From Runella sp. MFBS21 (GTDB taxonomy: Bacteria > Bacteroidota > Bacteroidia > Cytophagales > Spirosomataceae), in NCBI RefSeq assembly GCF_029433105.1, contig NZ_JARNTW010000012.1, positions 1-64,000 on the forward strand: a stretch of DNA of 64,000 bases, written 5' to 3'. This document shows, one piece after another, positions 53,009 to 60,462 of the stretch (its first letter is position 1; every line of letters begins with the position of its first letter). The position numbers were made by a program, and so were the translations under genes. Below the pieces are notes generated by a model that was not told the origin of the DNA, ran no database searches, and was given only the letters and a program-made list of their open reading frames with translations.

Positions 53009-54202
53009 ATGGGCAATCATCATCAAATCCTTATCATAGGTGGCGGCAATGCTGGAATATCTCTCGCTGCTCAGCTCCTTCTCAAAAATCACAAGCTTGA
53101 CATTGCAATCATTGACCCTGCCGATAAACACTACTACCAACCTGCTTGGACGCTCGTGGGAAGTGGAATATTCGACATCAACAAGACCGTGCGTAATGAA
53201 GCATCGGTGATGCCACAAGGCGTAAAATGGCTCCAAGTAACAGCCCAAAGTTTTGAACCCCACAACAACGCTGTTCATACCACGGGCGGTACCTATACCT
53301 ACGATTATTTGGTAGTTTGTCCGGGTATTCAACTCAACTGGTCGGCAGTAAAAGGCCTTACCGAGACCCTCGGTAAAAATAATGTATGCAGCAATTACAG
53401 TTTTCAACATGCCCCTTACACTTTTGAATGCATCAAAAACCTCAAAAAGGGAAAGGCGATATTTCACAATCCACATACACCCGTAAAGTGCGGCGGAGCC
53501 CCGCATAAGATAATGTACATGGCGGCTGATTACTTCCGTAAAAATAATGTTTTGGACCATATCGACATTCAGTATTGGAGTGGTGGCACCAAACTTTTTG
53601 CTGTTCCGAAATATGAAAAGACGCTGCTGGGCGTGTGTGAAAAAGCCAATATTCAGCTTCATTTTTTTCAACGCTTAGAAGAAATAGATGGCCCTAACAA
53701 ACGCGCTCGTTTTGTAGGCTTTGGCGACCACAACAAAGACGTAGAAACTTGGGTGGACTTTGACATGATACACGTCACTCCTCCCCAATCAGCACCCGAT
53801 TTTATCCGTAATAGTCCTTTGGCCAATGCCGGAGGGTGGGTAGACGTTGATAAAAACACTTTACAACATCCCAAATACCCCAATATATTTTCGCTCGGCG
53901 ACGCTTCAGGACTACCCACTTCCAAGACAGGTGCCGCGATTCGTAAACAAGCGCCGGTAGTAGTGGAAAATCTCCTTTCTATGATTGCTCATCATCCACT
54001 CAATGCTTCCTACAATGGTTACACCTCATGCCCTTTGGTGACAGGCTATGGCAAACTCGTCTTGGCCGAATTTGACTACAACAATCAACCTCAAGAAACC
54101 TTCCCTTTTGATCAAAGTAAAGAACGCTGGAGTATGTATATGCTCAAAAAAGAAGTACTCCCACGCATGTACTGGAATATGATACTCAAAGGCAAAGCTT
54201 AA
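53009..54202 (+). CDS. Sulfide:quinone oxidoreductase (SQRDL-like, type II)
   Basis: A 397-residue flavoprotein. The dinucleotide-binding motif is ILIIGGGNAGISLA, then YYQPAWTLVGSG. Cys161 in PVKCGGAPHK and Cys341 in YTSCPLVTGYGK are the pair of redox cysteines of mitochondrial-type SQR; FSLGDASGLPTSKT is the second FAD motif. It oxidises sulfide at the membrane and hands sulfane sulfur to a thiol acceptor, feeding the persulfide dioxygenase and rhodaneses of this locus, with electrons going to the quinone pool. Single gene, terminator follows. Confidence 0.9.
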   Translation: MGNHHQILIIGGGNAGISLAAQLLLKNHKLDIAIIDPADKHYYQPAWTLVGSGIFDINKTVRNEASVMPQGVKWLQVTAQSFEPHNNAVHTTGGTYTYDYLVVCPGIQLNWSAVKGLTETLGKNNVCSNYSFQHAPYTFECIKNLKKGKAIFHNPHTPVKCGGAPHKIMYMAADYFRKNNVLDHIDIQYWSGGTKLFAVPKYEKTLLGVCEKANIQLHFFQRLEEIDGPNKRARFVGFGDHNKDVETWVDFDMIHVTPPQSAPDFIRNSPLANAGGWVDVDKNTLQHPKYPNIFSLGDASGLPTSKTGAAIRKQAPVVVENLLSMIAHHPLNASYNGYTSCPLVTGYGKLVLAEFDYNNQPQETFPFDQSKERWSMYMLKKEVLPRMYWNMILKGKA

Positions 54203-54221
54203 TTTCCCTTATTTTTCAGCC

Positions 54222-54265
54222 AAAAACCCGTTAAAAAAGCCGAAAATCTTTTTGTAACGGGTTTT
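54222..54265 (+). terminator. Terminator after the SQR gene
   Basis: AAAAACCCGTTA (54222-54233) pairs with TAACGGGTTTT (54255-54265). The remaining part of the gap to 54562 is AT-rich and shows no gene, tRNA or clear repeat. Confidence 0.8.
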
Positions 54266-54562
54266 CTATTTTTCTTCAAAACTTGCCTAATTTAAGAAGT
54301 TTGTGATAAGAAAACACCTCATAATCAATACAATTTATTCATATCTCACTTTGCCATCATTATAAATTCTGTGTTAGTTAACTTCTAGAGCCTCATTAAA
54401 GCAAACCACATGTTTTTTTTGATAAAACCATTATAAAGAGTTGATTCATTATTTTACCATACAAGTGTTTGGTCAAGAAAAAACGCCCTGTGACGTAATT
54501 TATGACAATAGTACCAACACAGTTTAGATCTTAACTGAAAATTTCATTTAAAATAAAAAAAC

Positions 54563-55408
54563 ATGAGAGCTTTTTTCATTTTTCTATTTTCAGCATTGGT
54601 CTGCTTTACAGTAGAGGCAAAGATGCGAACTTATGTAGGTAGTACTCCAGCCCATAGCATTATAAGAGATTTTTTAGGGATTTCGTCAACCGATTCGATT
54701 GATTTCGTTCGTTGGAAACTGGAGGTTGATTCGGGCAAGTACAAACTCCAGTGCGAGTATGGTATATCCAAGCCCAATACCTCAGGCTTTTTAGATGAAA
54801 AACGTGTCGCTTTTGAAGGGGCATTTACCTTATCCAATCATTTTTATGATTTAGACAACAACGATAAGCATCTTTCGCTGCTAGAAATAAACACAAATAT
54901 CCTACATTTTGTTGATGACCAACGTCGTATACTTAGCGGAAATGGTGGATATAGCTATGCTTTAAACAACGCTCACCCTACGGAAACTGATGAATTCAAC
55001 ACTCATTTTGAACTTAGCACCGCCTCCACTTCACTGATTTTTGAAGGAAGAACTCCCTGTCAAGAACTATCAGCTTATTTAGGGTTAAATAAAAACGAGG
55101 CATGCATAAAAATGAAGTGGTATCTTCATTTTCATACCGATTCTGCTACGCATCAGCCCTCTTACTTCCTTATGGCCGGCATGGGTTACCGGAAAAACAA
55201 TATGGCAAAAGGGAAATGGGAAATAATAACCACCCCAAGCGGGCACTCGCTTTTCAGGCTTTATTTTGACCGCTGGAGTCGTCCACTGGACTTACAAAAA
55301 GGAAGTGAAAATATCTTGTTTTTTGTCGATAATCGTGGGCATTTACTGACTGGAAATGCTGATTTTAGCTATACTCTCAATCGAATACATCAAGAAGACA
55401 AACATTAA
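54563..55408 (+). CDS. Exported protein with internal domain duplication, function unknown
   Basis: 281 residues with a signal peptide (MRAFFIFLFSALVCFTVEA). The mature part is two repeats of about 120 residues. Each starts with a small-residue/Thr-Pro segment and a helix (TPAHSIIRDFLGI; TPCQELSAYLGL), then a W-x-L strand (RWKLEVDSG; KWYLHFHTD). Each ends LHFVDDQRRILSGNGGYSYALN or LFFVDNRGHLLTGNADFSYTLN. The first-helix-then-strand pattern slightly recalls NlpE-type lipocalin-like domains, but I would not assign it. No operon partner. Confidence 0.75.
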   Translation: MRAFFIFLFSALVCFTVEAKMRTYVGSTPAHSIIRDFLGISSTDSIDFVRWKLEVDSGKYKLQCEYGISKPNTSGFLDEKRVAFEGAFTLSNHFYDLDNNDKHLSLLEINTNILHFVDDQRRILSGNGGYSYALNNAHPTETDEFNTHFELSTASTSLIFEGRTPCQELSAYLGLNKNEACIKMKWYLHFHTDSATHQPSYFLMAGMGYRKNNMAKGKWEIITTPSGHSLFRLYFDRWSRPLDLQKGSENILFFVDNRGHLLTGNADFSYTLNRIHQEDKH

Positions 55409-55593
55409 TCTTCTTAAGCATTCTTATCTATACCTCAGAGAGGCCCAAGGTTTGTAGCTGACTTGAAGCCAAACAGAAAAGGAGAAGAAAATCACGAGAC
55501 ATTCATGAAGAAGAAGAGAGCTTTTTGGGGTGAGTAGTACAACTATTTTCTTTTTGCGAACGTCTTTGCTATAGTATCCAATCAGCGATTTGT

Positions 55594-55947
55594 ATGCGTT
55601 TCATGCTCAAGACTCTATTCTACTGCATTTTGGTATTCTCTTTTGCCTCATCCTGCTCAAAAGACAATCAAGATTGTGGCTGCAATGGCTCAACACGCCG
55701 TATTCTGGAAAATGTACAAGCCCGATACACGGGTGAAGGTGTGTTTGTGGTTCCTGATATAAATTCTGGATTCATTCTGGTCTATCCGTGTGAGGTAGAT
55801 ACCACTTGGGAAATTAGTAAAGATGAAAATACATGGAACTACACCATTTCGGGCGACCTTAAAAAGCATTGTTTTGGCCCAAACCCTGAGTTAGAACTCC
55901 CCTATTCAGGAGGAAAGATTCGGCTTACAAATATCCAAAAGAGGTAA
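55594..55947 (+). CDS. Small lipoprotein, function unknown
   Basis: 117 residues with a lipoprotein signal (LVFSFASSC) and a Cys-rich start (CSKDNQDCGCNG). A short beta-rich domain follows (ARYTGEGVFVVPD, YPCEVDTTWEIS, WNYTISGDLKKHCFG). Not recognised. It lies among other orphan exported genes in an AT-richer stretch and has its own start after a 185-bp gap. Confidence 0.65.
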   Translation: MRFMLKTLFYCILVFSFASSCSKDNQDCGCNGSTRRILENVQARYTGEGVFVVPDINSGFILVYPCEVDTTWEISKDENTWNYTISGDLKKHCFGPNPELELPYSGGKIRLTNIQKR

Positions 55948-56134
55948 TAGCCCGCTACATCAAGATTGTGTTGGAAGGCTGATGATCTCAGCTTTTCGTA
56001 CTCATGTAAGTATTTCACCTATATTGGCAAATTCTCTTACGGTTTGAGAGTCGTATAAAATATGTATTTAACCTAATCTTTCATACATTTAGCCAATGTA
56101 TAAAAGATTACAAACAGGCTAAAACCGTATTTAT

Positions 56135-56719
56135 ATGCGTGGAATAAAATGGATATCTATCGTATTGTTGATTAGTACGTCTTGTTCAAGACCTTATACG
56201 CTGACTGCGTCGCTAAATAAATCTCGTTGGTTTGGTTCTGGAGAAGCTACGGAAATTCATACCAAAGAAAATGAAACTTGTTCAATCGAGCGATTTAGCC
56301 TAATAATTCGAACAGACCTTCCGTTTTCTAAACAAAGTCGTAACAGTACTTTGAATATCACAGGCTGTGTGAGTCCCTGTACGCCCACTCAGCTTCTAGG
56401 CTTTTATCACATACCTTTGAAAAAAGGCATTCATAACTTAGCATTACCCGACACCTGCCTACCCTATAAAACCGCCAAATCGTCGGATTCATTTGCGGTA
56501 GGAGGTAAAGCTTCTTTGCATATAATGAATACCCAAACGGGAAGTTCTAAAGCATATTACCAGTTCTCAGAAGGCGATAAAGGTTGGATAAAAGTAACTA
56601 AACTTAATCGGGCAACGGGGAAGATACAAGGCCGATTTAATATAACCTTAACAAACTCAAAGGGCGAAACACTTCATTTCAAAAGAGGTAAGTTCAATAG
56701 CAAACTGATTACGCAATAA
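56135..56719 (+). CDS. Lipoprotein, function unknown
   Basis: 194 residues with a short lipoprotein signal (VLLISTSC) and a beta-rich mature domain starting LTASLNKSRWFGSGEATEI. It has four further Cys (CSIE, CVSPC, CLPY), and ends ATGKIQGRFNITLTNSKGET with an FKRGKF tail. The final part resembles small Bacteroidota lipoprotein domains in which a strand pair reads ‘G.F..T..N..G….F..G.F’. No reaction can be proposed. Confidence 0.7.
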   Translation: MRGIKWISIVLLISTSCSRPYTLTASLNKSRWFGSGEATEIHTKENETCSIERFSLIIRTDLPFSKQSRNSTLNITGCVSPCTPTQLLGFYHIPLKKGIHNLALPDTCLPYKTAKSSDSFAVGGKASLHIMNTQTGSSKAYYQFSEGDKGWIKVTKLNRATGKIQGRFNITLTNSKGETLHFKRGKFNSKLITQ

Positions 56720-56792
56720 TACGAGGTTTGTATAAAATATGGGTTTGTGATTAGTTAGTTATTAATGTGTTCAGGAAGGAAACGGTAGTATT

Positions 56793-57140
56793 TCAATAGT
56801 AGATTTGTGATTGAGTCACAGGTCTTAACTCAATTCCTTTCATCTTTTTCAAATAAATCCTATATCCTGTGAAGCAAATCATAACTATCATTAATAAAGC
56901 AATTGAGATAGGCAGGGTTTTCTTAAACTTTTCTATAAACGAAATTCCCTTATATGGAACAAGAGCCATTAATAGACCTAAAGGAAGGCCAAATACAAAG
57001 AATGCAAAAAGACCTGATATCCAATCAATTATAGAAATTACTAGCTCGTCTGAGTTGGCAAAGTATCGGGCATTAAATTCAAGTATAATTTCCACTACAA
57101 AAAGCAGTACTACAGCAATCCAAAGATTCTTGGCTTTCAT
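56793..57140 (-). CDS. Small membrane protein, function unknown
   Basis: 115 residues with three predicted membrane helices: LWIAVVLLFVVEIILEF, IIDWISGLFAFFVFGLPLGLLMAL and LPISIALLMIVMICFTGY. A charged loop (YKGISFIEKFKK) and a short basic tail are also present. Not recognised. Its orientation is opposite to the preceding lipoprotein genes and the same as darTG. Confidence 0.65.
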   Translation of the reverse strand: MKAKNLWIAVVLLFVVEIILEFNARYFANSDELVISIIDWISGLFAFFVFGLPLGLLMALVPYKGISFIEKFKKTLPISIALLMIVMICFTGYRIYLKKMKGIELRPVTQSQIYY

Positions 57141-57252
57141 AATCTATTGCCTGTGAAATACAGCGTTAAATATAAAATCAAATAAAGGCAGTTATATGGC
57201 ATTCTACAGCATTTTTTCATTCTACAATTAATTTTGGTGAAGAATTAAAAAC

Positions 57253-57287
57253 AAAACCCCTCAAAACAGCGTGTTTTGAGGGGTTTT
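57253..57287 (-). terminator. Terminator of the darTG operon
   Basis: AAAACCCCTCAAAACA (57253-57268), loop GCG, TGTTTTGAGGGGTTTT (57272-57287): 16-bp perfect arms. The arms are identical to those of the hairpin at 59120-59154. Confidence 0.9.
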
Positions 57288-57294
57288 TGTTGCT

Positions 57295-58344
57295 CTAAGT
57301 AAAACTTAGTTTCTTTGCATAATTCTGCAGATGATCAAATGCCAGATTAATATATTTTTCCTTAATAATATCTCGTTTTCTATCATTCCAAGAATGAATT
57401 TTCTCAAGCAAATCAGTTTGAGTCAAAGTTTTGTCCTGCTTAAGAAGAAAATGAATAGAAGAAAGTATTTCTAAAGATAAAGTTGACTCGAATCCTTCAA
57501 TTATACTTAAAACACTTTTAAGCCTTTCTTTCTGAGCAGTTGTTAGTTTTTGTTTTACAAAGTCTTCAACTTCATTAAATTTGCTATATTCTAAATTTAA
57601 AGGCTCAAAAGGTTTTGCATTCATTTGTTCAAGTCCAGTTAGATACTTACCATTTAGAGCATATAAAACCTTTTCTACAGCTTGTGCATAAGGGCCAAAA
57701 GTATAGGCTACAAATTGTAATTTTAAAGGTTCTCCGCTTTCCTGGATGAAATAAGCTAATTTATTTGCTGCAAAGACACTAGGATTTTCACCTCGTTCTT
57801 CATATTTAGCCAAAGCATATAATAGCATAGCCCTAGCTGGTGTAAGGTTTATTTCCTTTTTTTGTCCTTCCTTTTGAAGAGCTTCTTTAACGGCGTCATT
57901 AGGCTCATAAACAATAATTTCAATTGAAAGATTTGCTAAATAATTTTCAATTAAAGCTTTCACTTTGCCCCAGTCCAGGCCACCATTTCCACATCCTAAA
58001 GGAGGTAGCGCAATGCTTTCAAGCTTATATTCTTCAATTATTCTGACTAAATCCTTGAGACCTTCTTCTATATAAGAATATTGAGACTTTTTATACCATT
58101 CGGTTTTTGTTGGAAAATTAATAATGATTTTTTTCCCTTCCAAAGTATTCTCTTCAAACACAAACAGCTTGCCAATTCCTATCTTCCCATTTTTACAAGC
58201 ATATGAATATGCTTTAAAATTCGCCGGGAATTGCTCCTTAAATTGTAAAGCAATCCCTTTTCCCATTACACCGACTGTGTTTACAGTATTCACTAAGGCG
58301 TGAGTCTTAGCCTGCAACAAATTACCTTTTATGTATTTTATCAT
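57295..58344 (-). CDS. darG: DarG antitoxin, macrodomain ADP-ribosyl hydrolase
   Basis: 349 residues. The macrodomain (1-155) has KGNLLQAKTHALVNTVNTVG, MGKGIALQFKEQFP and LPPLGCGNGGLDW, the ADP-ribose-binding loops. A C-terminal domain (about 165-349, starting ARAMLLYALAKYEERG) is the usual DarT-binding half. The enzyme removes ADP-ribose that DarT places on thymidine in DNA. The ATG overlaps the darT stop by 4 bp (ATGA at 58341-58344), so toxin and antitoxin are coupled. The gene is clearly AT-richer than the core genes here, suggesting transfer. Confidence 0.92.
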   Translation of the reverse strand: MIKYIKGNLLQAKTHALVNTVNTVGVMGKGIALQFKEQFPANFKAYSYACKNGKIGIGKLFVFEENTLEGKKIIINFPTKTEWYKKSQYSYIEEGLKDLVRIIEEYKLESIALPPLGCGNGGLDWGKVKALIENYLANLSIEIIVYEPNDAVKEALQKEGQKKEINLTPARAMLLYALAKYEERGENPSVFAANKLAYFIQESGEPLKLQFVAYTFGPYAQAVEKVLYALNGKYLTGLEQMNAKPFEPLNLEYSKFNEVEDFVKQKLTTAQKERLKSVLSIIEGFESTLSLEILSSIHFLLKQDKTLTQTDLLEKIHSWNDRKRDIIKEKYINLAFDHLQNYAKKLSFT

Positions 58345-58988
58345 CGGTAGTAAAATTTAAAACTGTTATCAATATAAACCCTGATACTCAATCCATATTG
58401 TCGCACAAGAGCTTCTATATATTGTTTTCTTTCGTTTGTTAATACTATAATCCATTTTATAAGCTCTACAGGAACATAGTATTTAACAAGAAATTCGGAG
58501 TGTTTTTTTCTCATTCTATCATGGTCCCCATCCGAATTATTGTCTGTCCATTCTGTAGATTGAATTGAATGCCAATCAAGCTTATCAAAGTCATCAATGC
58601 TATTATAGAATTCAGTTATAGTTCTTGCAGCGTTACCATCTGTGAAGCACCATTGCAACCTAGCCTCAATAAGTTCTTTAAGATTACATGCCAGATATAT
58701 GATTTCCTCTTGTGGTCTTCTAAGAACTCCGTTACCAGTTTTTATTTTATATAACATCGGAGTCCTTGTGCCAAAATAGAATGGGACATAATCATTTACT
58801 ATTGTATCTGGATAACACTTTACCTGTACTGTGTCTCTATGAGTTATAATCTCAGTACTTCCAATATTTACATAATTAGGGTCGAAATTGGCAGAATTTC
58901 TATAGTAAATACCATTTTGAAGGATATAATCCAAGTTTTGGTAATGAATCATTCTATAAACCCAGACCGTACTAATATCTTTCGGCAT
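58341..58988 (-). CDS. darT: DarT toxin, DNA thymidine ADP-ribosyltransferase
   Basis: 215 residues of the DarT (DUF4433) family. It has YRMIHYQNLDYILQNGI, the NAD-binding region with Arg51 (ITHRDTVQVK), DYVPFYFGTRTPMLY, and the catalytic Glu165 in KKHSEFLVKYYVP. It uses NAD+ to ADP-ribosylate thymidines in single-stranded DNA, stalling replication; such systems act as toxin-antitoxin modules and in phage defence. Placed first in the operon, with darG following by a 4-bp overlap. All key residues are intact, so the toxin is probably functional. Confidence 0.92.
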   Translation of the reverse strand: MPKDISTVWVYRMIHYQNLDYILQNGIYYRNSANFDPNYVNIGSTEIITHRDTVQVKCYPDTIVNDYVPFYFGTRTPMLYKIKTGNGVLRRPQEEIIYLACNLKELIEARLQWCFTDGNAARTITEFYNSIDDFDKLDWHSIQSTEWTDNNSDGDHDRMRKKHSEFLVKYYVPVELIKWIIVLTNERKQYIEALVRQYGLSIRVYIDNSFKFYYR

Positions 58989-59119
58989 CGCACAAAAATT
59001 TTAAAGTGCTTATGTACAAAGCCATAAATCAAGAGTTTTTAATCAAAGTTGTAGATGTAATATAAAGAAATTTATTAAATGAATATTGTTCCTCCGCTGA
59101 AATTCCTAATTCTACAACA

Positions 59120-59154
59120 AAAACCCCTCAAAACATGCTGTTTTGAGGGGTTTT
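59120..59154 (-). terminator. Terminator downstream of tRNA-Lys
   Basis: Same 16-bp arms as the darTG terminator (59120-59135 and 59139-59154) with loop TGC. It lies 7 bp beyond the tRNA 3' end on the minus strand. Confidence 0.85.
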
Positions 59155-59161
59155 GAACTTT

Positions 59162-59237
59162 TGGTGATCCCGCTGGGACTCGAACCCAGGACCCATACAT
59201 TAAAAGTGTATTGCTCTACCAACTGAGCTACGGAATC
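59162..59237 (-). tRNA. trnK: tRNA-Lys (TTT anticodon)
   Basis: A 76-nt tRNA including encoded CCA. The acceptor stem is GATTCCG/CGGGATC (one G-T pair); the D arm is GCTCAGTTGGTAGAGC. The anticodon stem ATACA/TGTAT carries loop CTTTTAA with anticodon TTT, and the T arm is CTGGG-TTCGAGT-CCCAG. A promoter lies upstream at 59282-59313. It borders the AT-rich accessory genes, a common integration edge, though no long attachment-site repeat was seen. Confidence 0.97.
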
Positions 59238-59281
59238 CCGTTTTTTTCAATTTTCGGTCTGTGTTTCCGTTAATTGTGGTG

Positions 59282-59313
59282 CAAAAGTAGTGCGTTTCAG
59301 AATACGACGCAAG
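59282..59313 (-). promoter_or_regulatory. Promoter of tRNA-Lys
   Basis: On the minus strand CTTG (59310-59313), a 20-bp spacer and TACTTTTG (59282-59289) match TTTG-N19-21-TAnnTTTG. The tRNA 5' end is about 45 bp downstream. With the tRNA and terminator this accounts for most of the 533-bp gap at 58989-59521; the rest shows nothing. Confidence 0.6.
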
Positions 59314-59521
59314 CCCTATCCCAAAAAAAATTACAACATTTTCTCAAACCACCCCATTATCAAGCACTTAACACTTAAACTTTTTTTTATTTGTATATTT
59401 CAAACCACATTTGTGTTAGATTTTCAAATTAAACTACTTCTTTTGACATAGAAATTGTAAATCCTCATTCATTCACTGATACATCGCTTCGGCGAGTTGT
59501 TTAAACACCCTTATAATTCCA

Positions 59522-60376
59522 ATGAAACTTTTTCGCTTTGGTACTTTTGAACAAGAAAAACCAGGAGTGATTCTTCCCAATGGTCGTAAAATTGACGTTT
59601 CTGCCTTTGGAGAAGACTTTAACGAAGCTTTTTTTGCAACCGACGGCCTTAATCGCTTAGCACAATGGCTCCAAGTCAAAGCCGACAGTTGTCCCGAAGT
59701 ATCGGATAGCGTCCGCGTAGGTTCGTGCATTGCGCGTCCTTCCAAAATCGTGTGTATCGGACTCAACTACGCCAAACACGCCGCCGAGTCGGGTATGGAT
59801 GTTCCCAAAGAGCCAGTCGTTTTCTTTAAATCAACTTCCGCCTTGTGTGGACCTTACGATAATGTCATCATTCCGCGCAATTCCGTCAAAACTGACTGGG
59901 AAGTGGAATTGGCCTTTGTCATCGGAAAAAAAGCGAGCTATGTAGAAGAAGCAGAAGCTATGGACTACGTAGCGGGTTATGTATTGCACAACGACTACTC
60001 TGAGCGTGCTTTTCAGTTGGAGCGTAGCGGTCAGTGGGTCAAAGGCAAAAGTAATGATACTTTTGCTCCACTCGGGCCTTTCTTGGCAACTAAAGACGAA
60101 ATCGCCGACCCCCATAGTCTCCGCCTGTGGCTCAAAGTCAATGATGAAATGCTCCAAGACTCTAATACCGACGATATGGTGTTCAAAATTCCAACCTTGG
60201 TCAGCTACTTGAGCCAATTTATGACGCTCCTTCCGGGCGATGTCATTTCTACGGGTACGCCTTTTGGGGTGGGCTTGGGCTTCAAACCCCCTCGTTATCT
60301 CAATCCTGGCGATGTAGTGGAACTTGGTATCGAAAACCTCGGCACCCAACGTCAAGTAGCGGTGGCGTATCAATAA
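59522..60376 (+). CDS. Fumarylacetoacetate hydrolase (FAH) family protein
   Basis: 284 residues of the FAH fold: an N-terminal domain with MKLFRFGTFEQEKPGVIL, then KIVCIGLNYAKHAAESG (the usual entry to the catalytic domain). The metal-binding acids are in TDWEVELAFVIGK, followed by GYVLHNDYSERAFQLE, KSNDTFAPLGPFL and LLPGDVISTGTPFGVG. Members include acylpyruvases, 2-hydroxyhepta-2,4-diene-1,7-dioate isomerases and 2,4-diketo-3-deoxy-L-fuconate hydrolase. A sugar-acid or aromatic-degradation role is likely; no pathway neighbours decide it. Confidence 0.88.
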   Translation: MKLFRFGTFEQEKPGVILPNGRKIDVSAFGEDFNEAFFATDGLNRLAQWLQVKADSCPEVSDSVRVGSCIARPSKIVCIGLNYAKHAAESGMDVPKEPVVFFKSTSALCGPYDNVIIPRNSVKTDWEVELAFVIGKKASYVEEAEAMDYVAGYVLHNDYSERAFQLERSGQWVKGKSNDTFAPLGPFLATKDEIADPHSLRLWLKVNDEMLQDSNTDDMVFKIPTLVSYLSQFMTLLPGDVISTGTPFGVGLGFKPPRYLNPGDVVELGIENLGTQRQVAVAYQ

Positions 60377-60462
60377 CCTCCGAATTCTTTTGCATGCAAG
60401 GGGGCGGTTGTATCTACATACCGCCCTTCTTTATCTCTCACCCTTCTCCCAAAACTCAGAAA

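Noticed and set aside
52883-53671. Minus-strand frame of 262 codons opposite the SQR gene
   Set aside because: Antisense shadow of a gene with clear FAD and redox-Cys motifs; its own translation shows no recognisable domain.
57232-59170. Classical attL/attR pair at tRNA-Lys
   Set aside because: Only a 9-bp string (TTTTGGTGA) is shared and no integrase is nearby. The identical hairpins are explained as terminators, so an att site is not supported.
59831-60373. Minus-strand frame opposite the FAH-family gene
   Set aside because: Antisense to a well-conserved enzyme; no start context or family features.
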